A DNA stretch of 64,000 nt from Oscheius dolichura (GCA_932521035.1 OW051496.1:3782001-3846000), one strand, 5' to 3'. Positions 1 through 12,835 are shown, counted from the stretch's first letter. The notes: generated from the letters alone by a model not told the origin. Translations and numbers: made by a program.

Positions 1-1025
1 ACCGCGGAAGAAAGCCCCCGCGCGGATGAAAAACGTTGGAACCGCGAGGCAGCGGCCACGGCCGGCGGTTCCCCGCGTCAGTCACTTCAACGACCACGAA
101 CATCGCTCGTTAGGTTTCACCTCGGGAGCGATAGAGACACAAAACAAACCATTTATAGCAACAAACTATTGGGAAGACAGTTAGGGACCCAATTAATTGG
201 GTGGCCGGAATGGGAAGGAGCTGGCGACGGGAAATATAAAAACAGGGAACCGGCTAACGATGATCTATCTTCTCTCCCCTCTGTCCACTTGAAACACGAC
301 TAATTACTCTTTTTTTGCTCCCGCCAAATTGTCCCTAGAGACGCCGACAGACGGCTAATTTGACAAGGAAGTGGAATGGTTCAAGCTGACTCTAAAAGTT
401 CAGTAATCAAAGGAAGAAGTAATGATTTCTTCAGATTTATAGCCCATTTCCAACCGATATTCATCGGAAAAACCTCTCCGCTACGGGACCAGGAAGCTTT
501 CGGACATAGCCCCATAGCGGAGACGCGCCGCCAAATTTGAATTCGTGGAATATCCGTTGGAAATGGATTATAGGCAAAATGGCAGATTTGGATTAAAAAA
601 ATTGAAGAAACCCCCCTTGGTGAGAGTCTGTAATGGCCCTCGTAGAGGATTCTTCTTCTGGTTACAATCTTCCAATATTATTGTTTTTTACCAGGAACCC
701 TGTAATGGCATTGGAGGAACATGCAGCGGAGATATCGACTCCTTTATCAGATGGATGAAATGGCGGAATACCTTATCAGTTTGTGTACTCCCTTTCCTTG
801 CTTGACTTCTATTGACATTTCTCAGTTGGCTCCAATTTCCCAATATCATATTCTTCCTTTATTTCAATGTTTTCCTCGCCCAAGCGAAAAGTAATTTCAG
901 TGGTGCAACTGTCGGAACAACGCCGGCTTATCAAGTGTAGTTGAAACGAGAAGAATCGCTTATCAGTCGGCGGCTCTCCACTTCCAATTTGAATTTCTCC
1001 CCGCTTCCATTTATCAACTTTCACC
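1..1025. other. No gene recognised
   Basis: No exon chain, family motif or repeat was recognised on either strand. Short open frames here have no splice context or recognisable composition. The stretch probably holds upstream sequence of the kelch gene that starts near 1313. Confidence 0.5.
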
Positions 1026-1248
1026 GACTGTCAGGGACCTTATTTGGTTACGGTAGGCGCGCCATGAAAATTTCACGAATTCATAATATTTTTACGGAAT
1101 ATGTCACCATAGACGTTCAGAAAATGTCAAAAAACGAGAAAAAAAATTCAAAAATTCGGATTCCGTCAAAGCGCGCCAAAGGCGGAGGACGCTAGTTAGT
1201 TCAGTCGCTGCGGGACCCGCTACCGGAAAAAAAAGGTCCCTGACAGTC
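1026..1248. mobile_element. MITE-like element with CTGTCAGGGACC ends
   Basis: A 16-bp perfect terminal inverted repeat, GACTGTCAGGGACCTT at 1026 and its complement ending at 1248, encloses about 190 bp with no coding content. The same termini bound a second element at 42727-43015, and both copies carry GGCGCGC internally. No clear target-site duplication is seen. It lies just upstream of the kelch gene, whose TATAAAAAGG-like core follows at 1271. Confidence 0.75.
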
Positions 1249-1312
1249 CCTTCAATTACAGCTTTCCAGATATAAAAAGGTGATTGAAAGGACGTCTTAT
1301 ACACCTTGGAAA

Positions 1313-3389
1313 ATGCTGAGAAATGATGCAGAGGCTAGAACACTGCGTCTTCAAGTAGAGAGACTGGAGAGGGAGAAAAAAGAGCTCGAGGAAACAGTGA
1401 GGCGGTTGCAAATGGGTAGAAATGGTAGCTTTGACAGCCAGAACCGAACTAGGTGTATTTTCAGAGGATAAGGAAGAGAGCCAGGAGGGACAAGATGGGC
1501 AAGTGCACGAAACAACGCAGAGGGGAAATTTAGTACAGGACAATCAGGCGAAGGTGGTGGAGATTAGCAGGAGTGGAATAGGAGCAGCGACAGGGAGTAA
1601 TTCTAACCGAATAACTTTGAGTAAACTGCGTTTCTAGCTTCTTTTAGAACATAATTTTCAGCCAAATCCGCCGGGGATGACCTACAGAAAGCGGTGGATA
1701 AGCTCACATCTGAACGTTGGTGTTTCTTCCAGATTTCTAAAGGATCCCTTCAGTTAGAAAATTGACAGAAGAATTTGACATGGCAAAGTTTGAAAAGTAC
1801 GAAACAGACGCAATTGTAATAGAGAACGAGGAAAAGCGGAAGAGGGATAAGGAGGAACTGAGGGAAGAAATGAGACGACTTCAAAGGGACACGGAAGGTG
1901 GGCTACTTCGGTAGGTAAAGGAATAAGTTCTCAGAGAGATTTAAACAAATGGCCGAGCGACAAGAAGCAGGTGAGAGATTCTTAAAATGCCTCTATAGTC
2001 TGTCAAGAAAAAATACGACATTCAAAGGTCTAAAATCCTAGCGGCGGGGCGGGGTGACTGAGAGTTTTTCGGCTACCAAGAAGAAAAAATTGCTTGAAAG
2101 TTCGACAGATAATTTTGAGACCTTTGAATGTCGTCCTTTTTCTTGACAGACTATAGTAAACAGATTCATCAACGTCGGCTGCCCTACAGGATCGGATCGA
2201 GGAGATTTCTCAGAAAAGTACGGCATTTTAAATAGTATTTAAAGTTTGACGTTTAGTTGAACTAGAGGAAAAACAAAGTGAAAATAAAATAACAAAATCG
2301 TATATATATAAGAATAACAAAATCCAAGAGACACTCGTTCCTTTAGAAGGGAAAATACAATTGATATCAAGACAAGTGGATAAGGAAACGGTGAAGTCTC
2401 TTTGAATACAATAATTAGCATTATTTTAGATTTTAGTCCTCGGAGGACAAGACGAAATAGTCATTTTGAAACAAGACAAATGGATCAAATTGGCATTGAA
2501 ATTACCGAAAGAACTTCGTGATGGGGGTGCAGTATATCTGGATGGAGAGATCTATATATTCGGTGGTTGGCAGATGAAGAGAGAATTATACAAATTGGAT
2601 AACAAAACATTGGAATGGATACGATTGGCGGATATGAATGAGACACGACGGTATATTTCAAATAGTAGTGTGGAATGGAATGGATCCATCTGGGTGTTTG
2701 GAGGATGGAATGGAAGCAGCTACTTGATGCTGAAAAGTGTGGAAAGATATGATCCGAAGAAGAACAAATGGATTAAAATGCCGTGAGTTGAGCCCCACTT
2801 CTGTTCTAGTCAGGATGTCAAATCTAGGATTTTTGATTAGTTTGGCCATCATTCTCACTCAAACAGTTGAATAATATTCAGAGACATGAAACATTATCGA
2901 TTTTATGCAGCTGCCGCAGTTCATAATGACAAATTCATCGTCTGTGGTGGAGTGAATGATGGTTTAAATAGATTGAAAAGTGTGGAATGTTTTGACCCGG
3001 AGAGTGGTGTCTGGACGGAGATGAATGATATGCCAACACGTCTTTATCATCATTCTCTCGTTTCTTATGGAAATAATCTCATTTTAATGGGAGGTTCTGA
3101 TGGAACGACAATATTCAATACTGTACTGGAATTGATTAATTTGGAAGAAAAAGGAACATGGAAAGGGCTTCCACCAATGAAACAGCCTCGACACGGCTTT
3201 ACTTCATCAGTCCTTGACAATGAGATTTTTGTAATTGGAGGATCGAATGACACAGACAGATATCTCGATAAAACTGAAATATTTAATGGAAAAAGCTGGA
3301 GAGAGGGTCCTCTTCTTCCTAATGCGTGCTTTCTTGTGTCTTCTATTGTAATTCCCCAACATTTTGCTGATATCCTTTGTAATTTCTAA
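1313..3389 (+). CDS. Coiled-coil plus kelch-repeat protein (copy 1)
   Basis: A multi-exon gene whose N-terminal exons encode charged, heptad-like helices (for example LRLQVERLEREKKELEETV near 1340 and EELREEMRRLQRD near 1870). A hydrophobic strand (ILVLGG) at about 2433 then leads into kelch repeats. The kelch part spans an exon ending at 2784 and a last exon from 2883 to 3389, with repeated pairs such as YIFGGW, WVFGGW, IVCGG, LMGG and VIGG, each followed by a conserved W. No BTB or BACK domain is seen. Kelch repeats form beta-propellers that bind protein partners; no partner can be inferred. Three paralogues lie in this window at 11793, 40396 and 57130. The copy at 57130 shares the exon order, including the C-terminal PQHFADIL-like end. 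ATG 1313 is chosen because earlier codons lack an ATG; a TATA-like sequence lies about 40 bp upstream. One intron carries a MITE. Confidence 0.75.
1994..2155. mobile_element. TA-flanked MITE in a kelch-gene intron
   Basis: The termini form an inverted repeat of about 43 bp that starts TATAGTCTGTCAAGAAAAA and is nearly perfect between 1994-2036 and 2111-2155. The TA at each end fits Tc1/mariner-type TA target duplication. The element is 162 bp, non-coding, and sits in an intron of the kelch gene. That intron is a short simple intron in the paralogue at 57.8 kb. Confidence 0.85.
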
Positions 3390-4475
3390 GAGTTACCATA
3401 TAAACCAATATATTCCTTCTTTTGAAAGTATTCAGAGGAGACCATTGTTTCCAAAACAGAATACCTGGTTATATTCTCCCGATGATTATCACTCCTCAAA
3501 GACCAGGCCCATTCCCCTCGTATCTCTTCTTCTCTGATCACCCCTGCCGTTCCGGTCACTTCCCCCCTCCAACTTCTTCTTATCACAACCATTTGGTCAC
3601 ACTAAAAGCCGAAAAAGAGTGATGAACAGCGAGTAAAAGTGTGACCTCGCTGTGGTAAAGCGTAAAATTCCTCTCACCGGAGAAGTAAACAAGGGGGAGA
3701 ACAATTACAAACGTTTCGTAGTATTTCTATTGGTCCAGCAGTTCTGAAATAATGGGCCAGCAGGGTTTAGATGTGTGTTTTTGGCTGAAACTGGATAAAT
3801 TTTCACGAAAAAAATATAATTAACTATGGTCCAACGGCTCCTATATGTAAACGTCGGTTTTGAGAACAACGATGTTTGGTCTTATTTGGAGGATTACACA
3901 AAATTTCGATCCTCAACTAATTGGAAGAAGTCGAAAAGTTCTGGCGACAGCGTTCATTGGAACTCTCGATTGCTCGTGGAGTCTCCCACCCATGAGTATC
4001 GCTTTCCTTCCGACAGACCGAATGTGGATACAGATGATTTTGGTCTTCTGAATGCTCTTGTGAGACTGTTTCTGTTGCTAAAAAGTACTTGACAGACATC
4101 CTGCGAAAGGCGTATGAAAGCTCCGTTGGATACGGTAGTCTGAAATTCTAGAGGCTCCCGAAGAAGGAAAATCACCGTTTCTACGGCACAATCTCTCCTT
4201 ACAGTGTATGGTGGGGTAGCAGTCAATACCTGAAAAAGAAAGGTCCTGCCAGGTTGGATAATCCTTGTAAAGTCTTATTGAGTCCACTTCCCCCATTCAT
4301 TTCTTCATTTTGCTGGTTGAAATGTTGTGCATTTCTTCCCTGAATTTCGGCCTATCCCCGGTCGGACTCTGTTTCTTCTTGTTGCTTTTCCATCTGCCGT
4401 CGTCTTTTCAAACTACCGGTACATCCTTTATGTCTAAATTTCTGACCAACTCGTTCAGATTGTGAATTTTTAAAG
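3390..4475. other. Intergenic; unassigned open frames
   Basis: No recognisable gene. Overlapping open frames at about 3826-4092 could hold an unrecognised first exon (signal peptide) of the receptor gene that follows, but no splice pairing could be shown. Confidence 0.35.
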
Positions 4476-7400
4476 ATGCCAGGGGTGACAGAACTCCAAG
4501 CTTGTGTCAAGTACCTGCAGACGGCGGGAGCCGTGTCGTCGGTTAGCTGTGTTGCTATAGCCAGTCCATGTATCGTTCCCGCTGGTCTGTTGTCAGAAGC
4601 CGAGGGGAATATTCTACTCGGAGCGGAGACGTGGACAGCGACAGCAGTAGCGGTCAAGGGGACGAAATGGACGACCGTCAACTTCAAGGCCAAGACTGTC
4701 CGGAGCACAGGCGGCAATCGTCAGTTTTTCTACTTTTTGAGGGGTCGTGGCTGGGTTATTAGAGCTCCTAGAAGACTGCCTGTGTCCAAGATTACTTCTG
4801 TTCCAGCACAATACATTGCCCTATTTTCAGCGTTCATGTTCTTGGTGATCTCGAACCGCAATCTGAAGACCCTCAATCTGCCCGATATCGCCATGACTCT
4901 GAAGGTCGTTGATTGTCCCCGGCTAGACGTCAAAGCCATGCTGACACTCGCGATACAATCAAAGAAGAACTCACACTCCGTCGTTCCACTGCACCTGGCA
5001 ACTTGTGCTGAAAGCCCGCCAATTGTAGACCTGACAGCCATCGACGAGGTCTGTAAATTCCTGACGAGTAAGGTCACGATTTCTGGACCCACGGTGGATA
5101 AAATGCCCCAGCGTCGACAGGTGAGACTACTTGTCTCCGATAAAGCTTCGCGCCGCCGCAAACGTAAAATCTCGGCAGCGATAGCTTCTTTTGCTCTGGG
5201 CGAGCGCTTCCCATATCCCACAACTGCCGAGATGTTACGGGTGCGGGCGTACGCGCTGGACGAGACATTTTGCCTGCTAAACTGATCGGAAAAGTTTAGT
5301 TCGGCCTGGATAAGCGTTCCTGTCTCCATATAGAGAATACAAATTTGAAATCTTTGGCTTTTCTGAAGTTTGCTGGTCAAAAAGTCTTACCACCTCAATG
5401 TAAGGGAAAAATAGCCAATAACAAATTATTGTGCCTGTCGAAGAGGGACCGACTGAACCTGGTCACGATGTATCCGTTCCCCGTACAGTCCATGGAGATC
5501 ATGGATAATGATGACGCTTGCGGTAAGCCTGCTCTAATCTCAATTTATTTTGTTCAGTTCATCAATGTCCGTCGGCTGATTTTGTCGCGGGGAAGGTGGC
5601 CGATCCGGCGAAATGTTTCTCTCTGAAGGGGCCCGTACTGTTGGAGGGAGACGCGGCCGCCAGCCGAGACTTTGGCAATATTTATGAGATTCGAGAAGGC
5701 GGGCTGACAATCCGCGACACCCACACCAATTATTGGAGCAAATTTACGAATTTACGGTCAATTGATACCGGAACAACGGCTGGTATGTTTCTTTTTTAGT
5801 CACAGATTACGCCTTGTAAACACCGTGCACAATGAATTCCATTCCAGGACCGGCGTTGAGTATTACCGAGGTCAGATTGGCGAGTCCTGCCGAATTTGAC
5901 CGGATGAATTTGATACAGATTTGGGCGGAAAATGTGACCGGACAGCCGATTGTGATCCGTGACAATGTGGGATTTATGCTGCCGTTGAAGGAGTACTATT
6001 CGTTGGGCAATTTGACCAACAAACCCGTGGACCTGGGCTCGGAGTCGATTCCCACGGAAGCACCTCTAGCGACGACGATAGTGGTGGACGACGGCGACCT
6101 GGCAGGTACAATTTAACCCGGTGTTTATTCTTTACAGCCAAAGAAAATGGAGAAAATTAGGCTTGAAACAGGGAGGAGGATCTCATATCTGCGCTTCTGG
6201 TCGCCCGAGCTTTTACTGCTGGCTCACCCGGGTCGGCAGGGCTCTTTCAACCCATTTTGACCAATTCTAAGTAGAATTTTAAATGGAGAACCAGTAGGAG
6301 ATCGAGAGCTACCGTTTGCTATTCTCAAAATTAGGAAATTCTCCGAAAAAGCGGCGCGAAATGGAGTTATCATTTCTACCCCATTTTGGCCGAAATCGCC
6401 TTAATTTTGATTTTGCGCTGCCTTTAGTGGGCTACTTTTGATTCTGAATACACCAGAAAAACGCACGTGATCTGCTGAATTTATTGGTTTCGAAATCTGG
6501 GAAAAAAGAGACTGCAAAGTGCCTAAAAATGGGATTGACCCGGCTCATCCATTCCTACAGTAATCCTGGAGTAACCCTCGTCTACTTTCCAGCTCTTCTG
6601 TCCACGTGGTGGTTCTACGCAGGAATCGCGGCCGTTGTGCTGCTGGTCATCGGTGTCATCGTCGCCCCGATTCTCTTTTTTAAATGTCGGAATAGGGCGC
6701 CCTTCAGTCTGCCCGCCGTGCCCCATCCGGCCGGCAACAAGACTGGTCTGCTCAGTCAGCTGGCCGATGAAATTCTCCAGAGAAATCCCCTCGAATGGAG
6801 TCAACTGGCCCAGCAGGAGACTACAAAATGTCCGTTTTCTGGTCTCTTTTCCTCTAAAAATCCTAACTTTTCCAGTGGTTCCGATGAAAGAACGCGAGAA
6901 TGAGATCCGCGTCCTCCGAGCGAAATACGAGAAATTTGTCGAGTACACGTTTCGCCGGGAGCCGGTGCACTTCCAGCAGTCGACGGATAATATCAAGAGC
7001 AGCAACGCGGAGATCTATCAATACTTCAAGGAATACCAGCGGGACAATCCGAACAACTGTAAGATGATGCTGTTGAGCACCAGCAAAGACCCGTCCAAGT
7101 CTATCCCGCTCTTTTCCGGCATTGTCTCCGAGCCGACTGTTCTCAAAGGTAATGAAATTGACTTTATAAAGATCAAAATTTTATTCTGATTACGAATTTC
7201 GAGATTAAAAATTATAACAATGTGAAATTTTTGGAGAAAAACGCATAGAAACACGTCAAATCTTAAAAAAGAGTACCAGATGAGCGAAAGGGATGTTTTT
7301 TAGCGAAAAAAGCTATATTTTTGTGAAAATATGTACCGTTTCACATATCAAAATATTCGTTATAATGTGCTAAATTTATTCTAGCAAAAAGTGTAGCATA

Positions 7401-8242
7401 GGAGTGTCAAATTTTCGAGAAAATGATTGGTTTATACCAAAAATCACAAAAAAAGGCAAGTGCATGACGTCGTAAATTGAAATGGAAAACTGGCATTTTC
7501 AGGAACTTTTGCGGATGTCCCACAGCGTCTGTCGCAGTATTCGTGTGCCGAGACGCGCGGCGATAAATTCGAAATCAAGTCGACACTGAAGGAGAGGAAG
7601 GACTACAACAACGACATCTTCACGTACCGCTACCAGGTGGAACTGTCGGAGGCGGCCGAGACGCCCGTGAGCTTCAGCCTCGAGCTGATCCACTTCCACA
7701 AGTGGTCGGAGTCGTCCGACGACTGGCGGACCATCCTCCAGCTGCTAGAATACGGCCGGGGCAAGAAGCCGCCGATCATCGTGACCTCGAACCCGAGCCA
7801 GTCGTTCGCTGTGATGATGTTGACGGCCGTCTTGTGCCACGTGGCCGACAAGACGTATCCCGACACGATGACGATAGCCGAGATGAGGAAGCTCGTCTCC
7901 CACCGGGTGGACTGCCCCTATCCGGCTGATTTGTGGCTCCTCTACGCGCTGATGGTTGTCGTCTCGTGGGCAGACGGCGAGCACGTGATTCCCGAGCAGA
8001 AAAAGACACAGTTCAAGGATTTCGGCTATATTTTGAAGAAGATGAACGACTACGTGGCCAGCAATCCGAACAACTTCTTTATCAAGCCGGAGAATTTGAA
8101 AATGGAGAAGAGCGTGACGAAGAGGGTGCAGAGGAGTCGCGACTCGAACAAGCCGGAGCAGTCGAACAAGCCGCTCGAAGAGTCGGACTCGGTCAGCGAC
8201 TTCAAGAAGCAGAGTGCCAGCGACTCGCCCGGAATTGTCTAA
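4476..8242 (+). CDS. Receptor-like pseudo-tyrosine-phosphatase with L-like ectodomain
   Basis: The exons code for an ectodomain, one membrane segment and a cytoplasmic domain. The ectodomain has two stretches resembling receptor L domains (insulin/EGF receptor type): one near 4837-5120, one near 5640-6105 (FGNIYEIREGGLTIRD). A Cys-containing link (ACVHQCPSADF) joins them near 5520-5600. The membrane helix (WWFYAGIAAVVLLVIGVIV) is at about 6606-6670. The cytoplasmic part, about 6690-8242, follows the order of a classical PTP domain: KYEKFVEY start, FHKW in place of the WPD region, PPIIVTSNPSQSFA where the P-loop should be, then a final helix region. The P-loop lacks both the catalytic Cys and the Arg, so the domain should be inactive. 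It ends in a charged Ser/Asn/Lys-rich tail. The frame running on to 5285 is probably intron read-through; the intron holds a MITE. The 5' end (4476) is uncertain and a signal peptide was not located. AATAAA follows at about 8261. Confidence 0.6.
5152..5249. mobile_element. Fold-back MITE, GCACCCGTAA family, copy 1
   Basis: Inverted termini resembling GCACCCGTAAMATCTCGGCAG: degenerate on the left (5152-5178), well preserved on the right (5224-5249). About 98 bp and non-coding. It lies in an intron of the receptor gene after the donor GTGAGA near 5121. Other copies are at 25406 and 34723. Confidence 0.75.
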
Positions 8243-8552
8243 ACCGCCGGCGAAGCGGAAAATAAAAGTCATCGTGAATGCTCAGGGAGAAGAACTTCTG
8301 ACAGGCTCTCGAAGACGAATTTTATTTATTTATTGTAAAGAGAATAAAGTTTTCGTTGGGCCATTTACTTTTTACCATAAAGTTTCTTACTGTATTCGTT
8401 GTCTTCTTCTTCTTCTTCTTGTTTGCTTATTTTCATAGCAGCAGTTTGATTTCTCCCGCCATCCCAGAATAATTTGTTTACCTCGCCGGTTTGCTTCGTA
8501 TCTTCCCTGATATGCTATCGGAATGACCCTCTCACTGCCTCCTCTGACCGCC

Positions 8553-11500
8553 ATGAGGCCCCTCGCTCTTTCCCTATTATTGACAACTGCTACAGTTTTC
8601 GGAAAATATGAGGTTAGACCAGTTTTCTCCATCCCGAGTTCAATTGCCAGCCTAATTGGCAATCAATCGACTCTCGTCCTCTTCCCGGTTGGTACGACGA
8701 CGTAAAATTCGGGATTTTCTGTCACTGGGGCCTTTATTCCGTCCCGGCTTATCGGTAATCTCTCGAGAATAACAGATGACGTAACTTCTACAGCAGTGAA
8801 TGGTTCTGGTGGTATTGGCAGGGAGACAAGCCCGATCCAAATGTTGTCGACTACATGAAGAAAAATTACAAACCGGGCACCACCTACGCCGACTTTACTA
8901 AAGATGTGGGTACTTTGAAATGGCTAAATAAGATTCCTGAAATCTAAAAAGGATGAAAATTGGAGTATTTCAGTTTACGGCGGAGCTCTTCGATCCATTG
9001 GAATTTGTCAACGTTGTGAAATCTTCCGGGGCAAAGTAAAAAGATTCTCGAAGAATAAAAAGATAAATTGAAACGTTTAGATACTTTGTCTTGACCAGCA
9101 AACATCACGAAGGATACACAATGTGGCCGAGTCGACACAGCTGGAATTGGAACTCGGTGGATACCGGGCCGAAACGGGATCTTGTTGGTGGGTTTATTTG
9201 GACAGTTCAAGCAATCAGTGAACGAGATGGGTCAGAAAGACACAATTTATGGAAGAATCGAAACATTGAAATCTTTTAGGTGAATTGAAAGCCGCCTTTT
9301 CCAAGTCCGACGTCCATTTTGGGCTGTATTTCTCCCAATTTGAATGGTTCCACCCGATGTATATCAGGGATGGAAAGGACAATTCAACGGACTATGTTAC
9401 GGTACGTTGAAGGGAATGAATGAGCCTCTTCAAATGAGTGAACACATAAATTTCAACATTATCATATAGAATGCTTACTGAGAATTCACAGCCTGCTCTC
9501 TTTTCATAATTCCAGTAAGACATTTTTTTTCTAGTTCTTTTCTTCTAGAAATTGTCATGTAAGTATTCTTTTGGGTCAATACCGTAAGCATAGCAAAGGG
9601 TCCTCAACCGTTCAGTGTATCATTTTCCAATATTCTAGACTCAAAATTACCGTCTCTCGTCTCTCTTTTTTTTTTGGATTGCCCGCAATAGAAGCAGAGA
9701 AAATGAAAAATGGTTTCTCTCACTTTTTATGCTTCAGCCCTGCCTTATCGGCGTGGTTTGACTTTAGTTTGGGGTATGGCTGGCTCCAGCAGAGTAACTT
9801 TGCGGCGCACTGCTTTAGTCTTCTGATTTCCAATTTCCGTGCTGTTTTTTATACTAGTTTCCAAAATCAGCGGTTTGAAGTGATTTGTCGATAAATTCAT
9901 AGGGAACCGGCTAGAGATTGTTTTCCCTCTTTTGGTAGCTCTCCCATGGAACCAAAGCAACGAGAACCGAGTCCCAATAACGTTAGGCTATTAGACTATC
10001 CAGTTGTTCTATTTCTAAAATATATCGCCAGTCTTTTATTATCACGGATGCCGGTTCCCATGCAATTCGTTGTTGCCTTTTGAGTTGAAGAATATTTCCG
10101 TTCCAGACAGTCTCCTACCCGCAGATGATAGACATCGTCGAGACATACAAGCCGGATGTGATCTGGAGTGACGGCGACTGGGGAATGTCGGACGACTACT
10201 GGAAGAGCAAGGAATTTCTCGCCTGGCTCTACAACGAGAGGTACTGTAGCCGGATTTTTTATGTTTTATGGCAGCCATAAAGAAATGCAGACTCGAGAAA
10301 TCCTTATTCAATGATCGATAGGACAAATAATCAAATTTCCAGTCCGGTGAAGGACACGATAGTTGTGAATGACCGTTGGGGACGGGACACGATGGGCAAA
10401 CACGGAGGCTTTCTTACGTACGAAGACCACTACGACCCGGGGAAACTACTCGAGAGGAAGTGGGAAAACTGTATGACGCTGGACTCGAAATCCTGGGGAA
10501 ATAGGAGAAATATGCAGGTATGAAAATTACAGCAAAGAAATTGTTGACCCTTCGCTTCTTCCCTTTATCAAATCTCGCCCATACCGAAAAAAGTCTATTT
10601 TCCCTTTGATATGGAAAGTTTAACGGCTTTGTAATTTCAGCTAGAAGACGTCCAACCAGTCCACGCACTGGTGGAACAATTGGCAAGGACTATTTCCTGT
10701 GGGGGTAACCTTCTCCTGAACGTGGGACCCGACAACCATGGACGTATTCCTCTTGTCTTCCAGGATAGACTCAAGGAATTGGGAACGTATGTTTTTTGAT
10801 ACGGTCAGAATTGAAAGAAGGGCTATTCAGGTTCCTTAGTAGTGTCTCTGAAGCAATCTACGGTACAAAGCCGTGGATCCATCAGAACGACACAAATAAT
10901 GTCTGGTTAGTTGACGGGCATTTTCCAAAGTGGCAGTACATGGAAGGCAGTCGGATGTAAAGACTCTAATTAGCGAATACTCTTGGTATTGTAACCGGGG
11001 GAAATTTCAATTCTCAGAGCACAGAATTATCACCAGGCTAATCAGCGGTAAAACTCGCAAAATCTTTTATTAGTAAGTCGAACAAAACATGAAAAAGCAT
11101 CGAAGGCAGCCAGTAAATAAACAAGCTATTTTGTTCCCTTTTTGGGATATTCTTCGTTTGTCCGGTATTATTTATTCGGTCTGTCTCTCACAATCTGGTC
11201 AGATTGCCGGGTGGTAAAGCGAATACCTTCTAGGTACACCTCCCGCTACCGTAAGCTGTCCCAGGGCAACAAAACCCATCTGAACCAGTACAACGACGAG
11301 ACGATCATCTACGCCTGGGTGTTGAATGTCGACGGGAAGGATATCAACCTGACCAATGTTCAGCCAGCAGCACAGGTTCCTCCTTTTCTAATATGGGTGG
11401 AAGAAGTCAAATTACAGACGAAAATAACAATTTTGGGGACGAATCAAGTCTTCCAAATGGGCGGGACAGCCAACTCGTTGATTATTCCAGCAGAAAAGAT

Positions 11501-11582
11501 CCCGTGGAGAACCGTTCCCCGGGATGATGTCCTCGTTTTCAAGATTGAATATGCACAGAGCCAAAAGGTTGGATTCGAATAG
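8553..11582 (+). CDS. Alpha-L-fucosidase, glycoside hydrolase family 29
   Basis: Removes alpha-L-fucose from glycoconjugates, either in lysosomes or secreted. The N-terminus [17 protein letters not shown] is a signal peptide. The exon chain then gives the full GH29 order: [67 protein letters not shown], and VIWSDGDW with the expected nucleophile Asp. VVNDRWG and [12 protein letters not shown] follow, then a C-terminal beta domain. Exon joins fit in phase, for example 8612/8651, 8754/8800 and the roughly 700-bp intron ending just before 10108. A 42-nt in-frame segment near 11377-11418 (GTTCCT...TTACAG) is probably an intron even though it stays open. Length, about 460-470 residues, is normal for the family. 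ATG 8523 is an alternative start but would put polar residues before the signal peptide. Confidence 0.93.
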
Positions 11583-11792
11583 GGTAGAAAATAATCTCAT
11601 TTATTTATAAGAAACATAAAACGGAGAAGAATTCAGGCCCCCCATGATCTACAGAAGAATCTTCGCAAACAAGCAGAGCGACATCATTACTCACTGGCCT
11701 CTTTTATAGACGAACCGGCTAGGGCTCTTATAAACGCGTTGGATTGATAACATGTTCATGTTGTATTGTGTAAATAAACCTGTGTAATTAGA

Positions 11793-12747
11793 ATGGATAT
11801 ATATGGAACGGGAAACAGAAATCAATATCTGACACAAGACAGATGGATCAAATTGAAGTTAAAATTACCGAAAGAACTTCGTGATGGGGGTGCAGTCTAT
11901 CTGGATGGAGAGATCTATATATTCGGTGGTTCATGTTCAAGGGGGATATTCAAGGAAGTATACAAATTAGACAAAAAAACATTGAAATGGATACGATTGG
12001 CAGATATGAATGAGGGGCGGGTGTTTGTTTCAAATAGTTGTCTGGGGTGGAATGGATCCATTTGGGTATTCGGGGGATGGGATTTGAAAAGTGTGGAAAG
12101 ATATGATCCAAAAGAGGACAAATGGATTAAAATGCCGTAAGTTGAGCCCCACTTCTGTTTTAGTCAGGATGCTAAATCTAGGATTTTTGAGTAGTTTTGG
12201 CCATCATTCTCACTCAAACAGTTGAATAATATTTAGAGACATGAAATATTCTCGATATCATGCAGCTGCAGCAGTTCACAATGACAAATTCATCGTCTGT
12301 GGTGGAGTGGATGATGGTTTAAATAGATTGAAAAGTGTGGAATGTTTCGACCCGGAGAGTGGTGTCTGGACGGAGCTGAATGATATGCCAACACGTTTAG
12401 ATCACTTCCTAGTTTCTTATGGAAATAATATGATTGTAATGGGAGGTGGTGATGGAAAGACAGTAGTCAATACTGTGCTGGAATTGAGTAATTTGGAAGA
12501 AAAAGGAACATGGAAAGAGCTGGCATCAATGAAAAATTCTCGTAATTACTTTTCTGCAGCAGTTCTTGACAATGAAATATTTGTGATTGGAGGATGGAGT
12601 GGAACAGGCAAATATCTTGATAAAACTGAAATATTTTATGGAAAAAGCTGGAGAGAGGGGCCCCAGCTTCCCAATGTGTGCTCTAGGATGTCTTCTATTG
12701 TGATACCCCAACGTTTGGCAGATATCCTTTTTAATTATTGCGCATAA
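11793..12747 (+). CDS. Kelch-repeat protein without coiled coil (copy 2)
   Basis: Two exons. The first (11793 to about 12137) encodes MDIYGTGNRNQYLTQDRW and kelch blades with YIFGGS and WVFGGW. The second (from about 12239) begins DMKYSRYHAAAAVHNDKF and continues with IVCGG, VMGGG and VIGGW to the end at 12747. The intron of about 100 bp lies at exactly the same place as in the copy at 1313, and its sequence is clearly homologous. Unlike the copies at 1313 and 57130, no coiled-coil exons were found upstream, and the ILVLGG strand is missing. It is either a 5'-truncated duplicate that gained its own start or a gene whose first exons are unrecognised. Confidence 0.7.
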
Positions 12748-12835
12748 GAATTTAATAAATGAAAAAAGCACGAAAAATAATTTTTACACGGATTCCCATG
12801 TTGTTTTTCACACCACAATCCATTTATCATCATCT

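Noticed and set aside
5121-5285. Continuation of the receptor reading frame to a stop at 5285
   Set aside because: It runs past a good donor (GTGAGA) into a MITE; L-like coding resumes downstream at about 5370.
7745-8272. Minus-strand open frames across the pseudophosphatase exon
   Set aside because: Shadows of a GC-rich coding exon on the plus strand.
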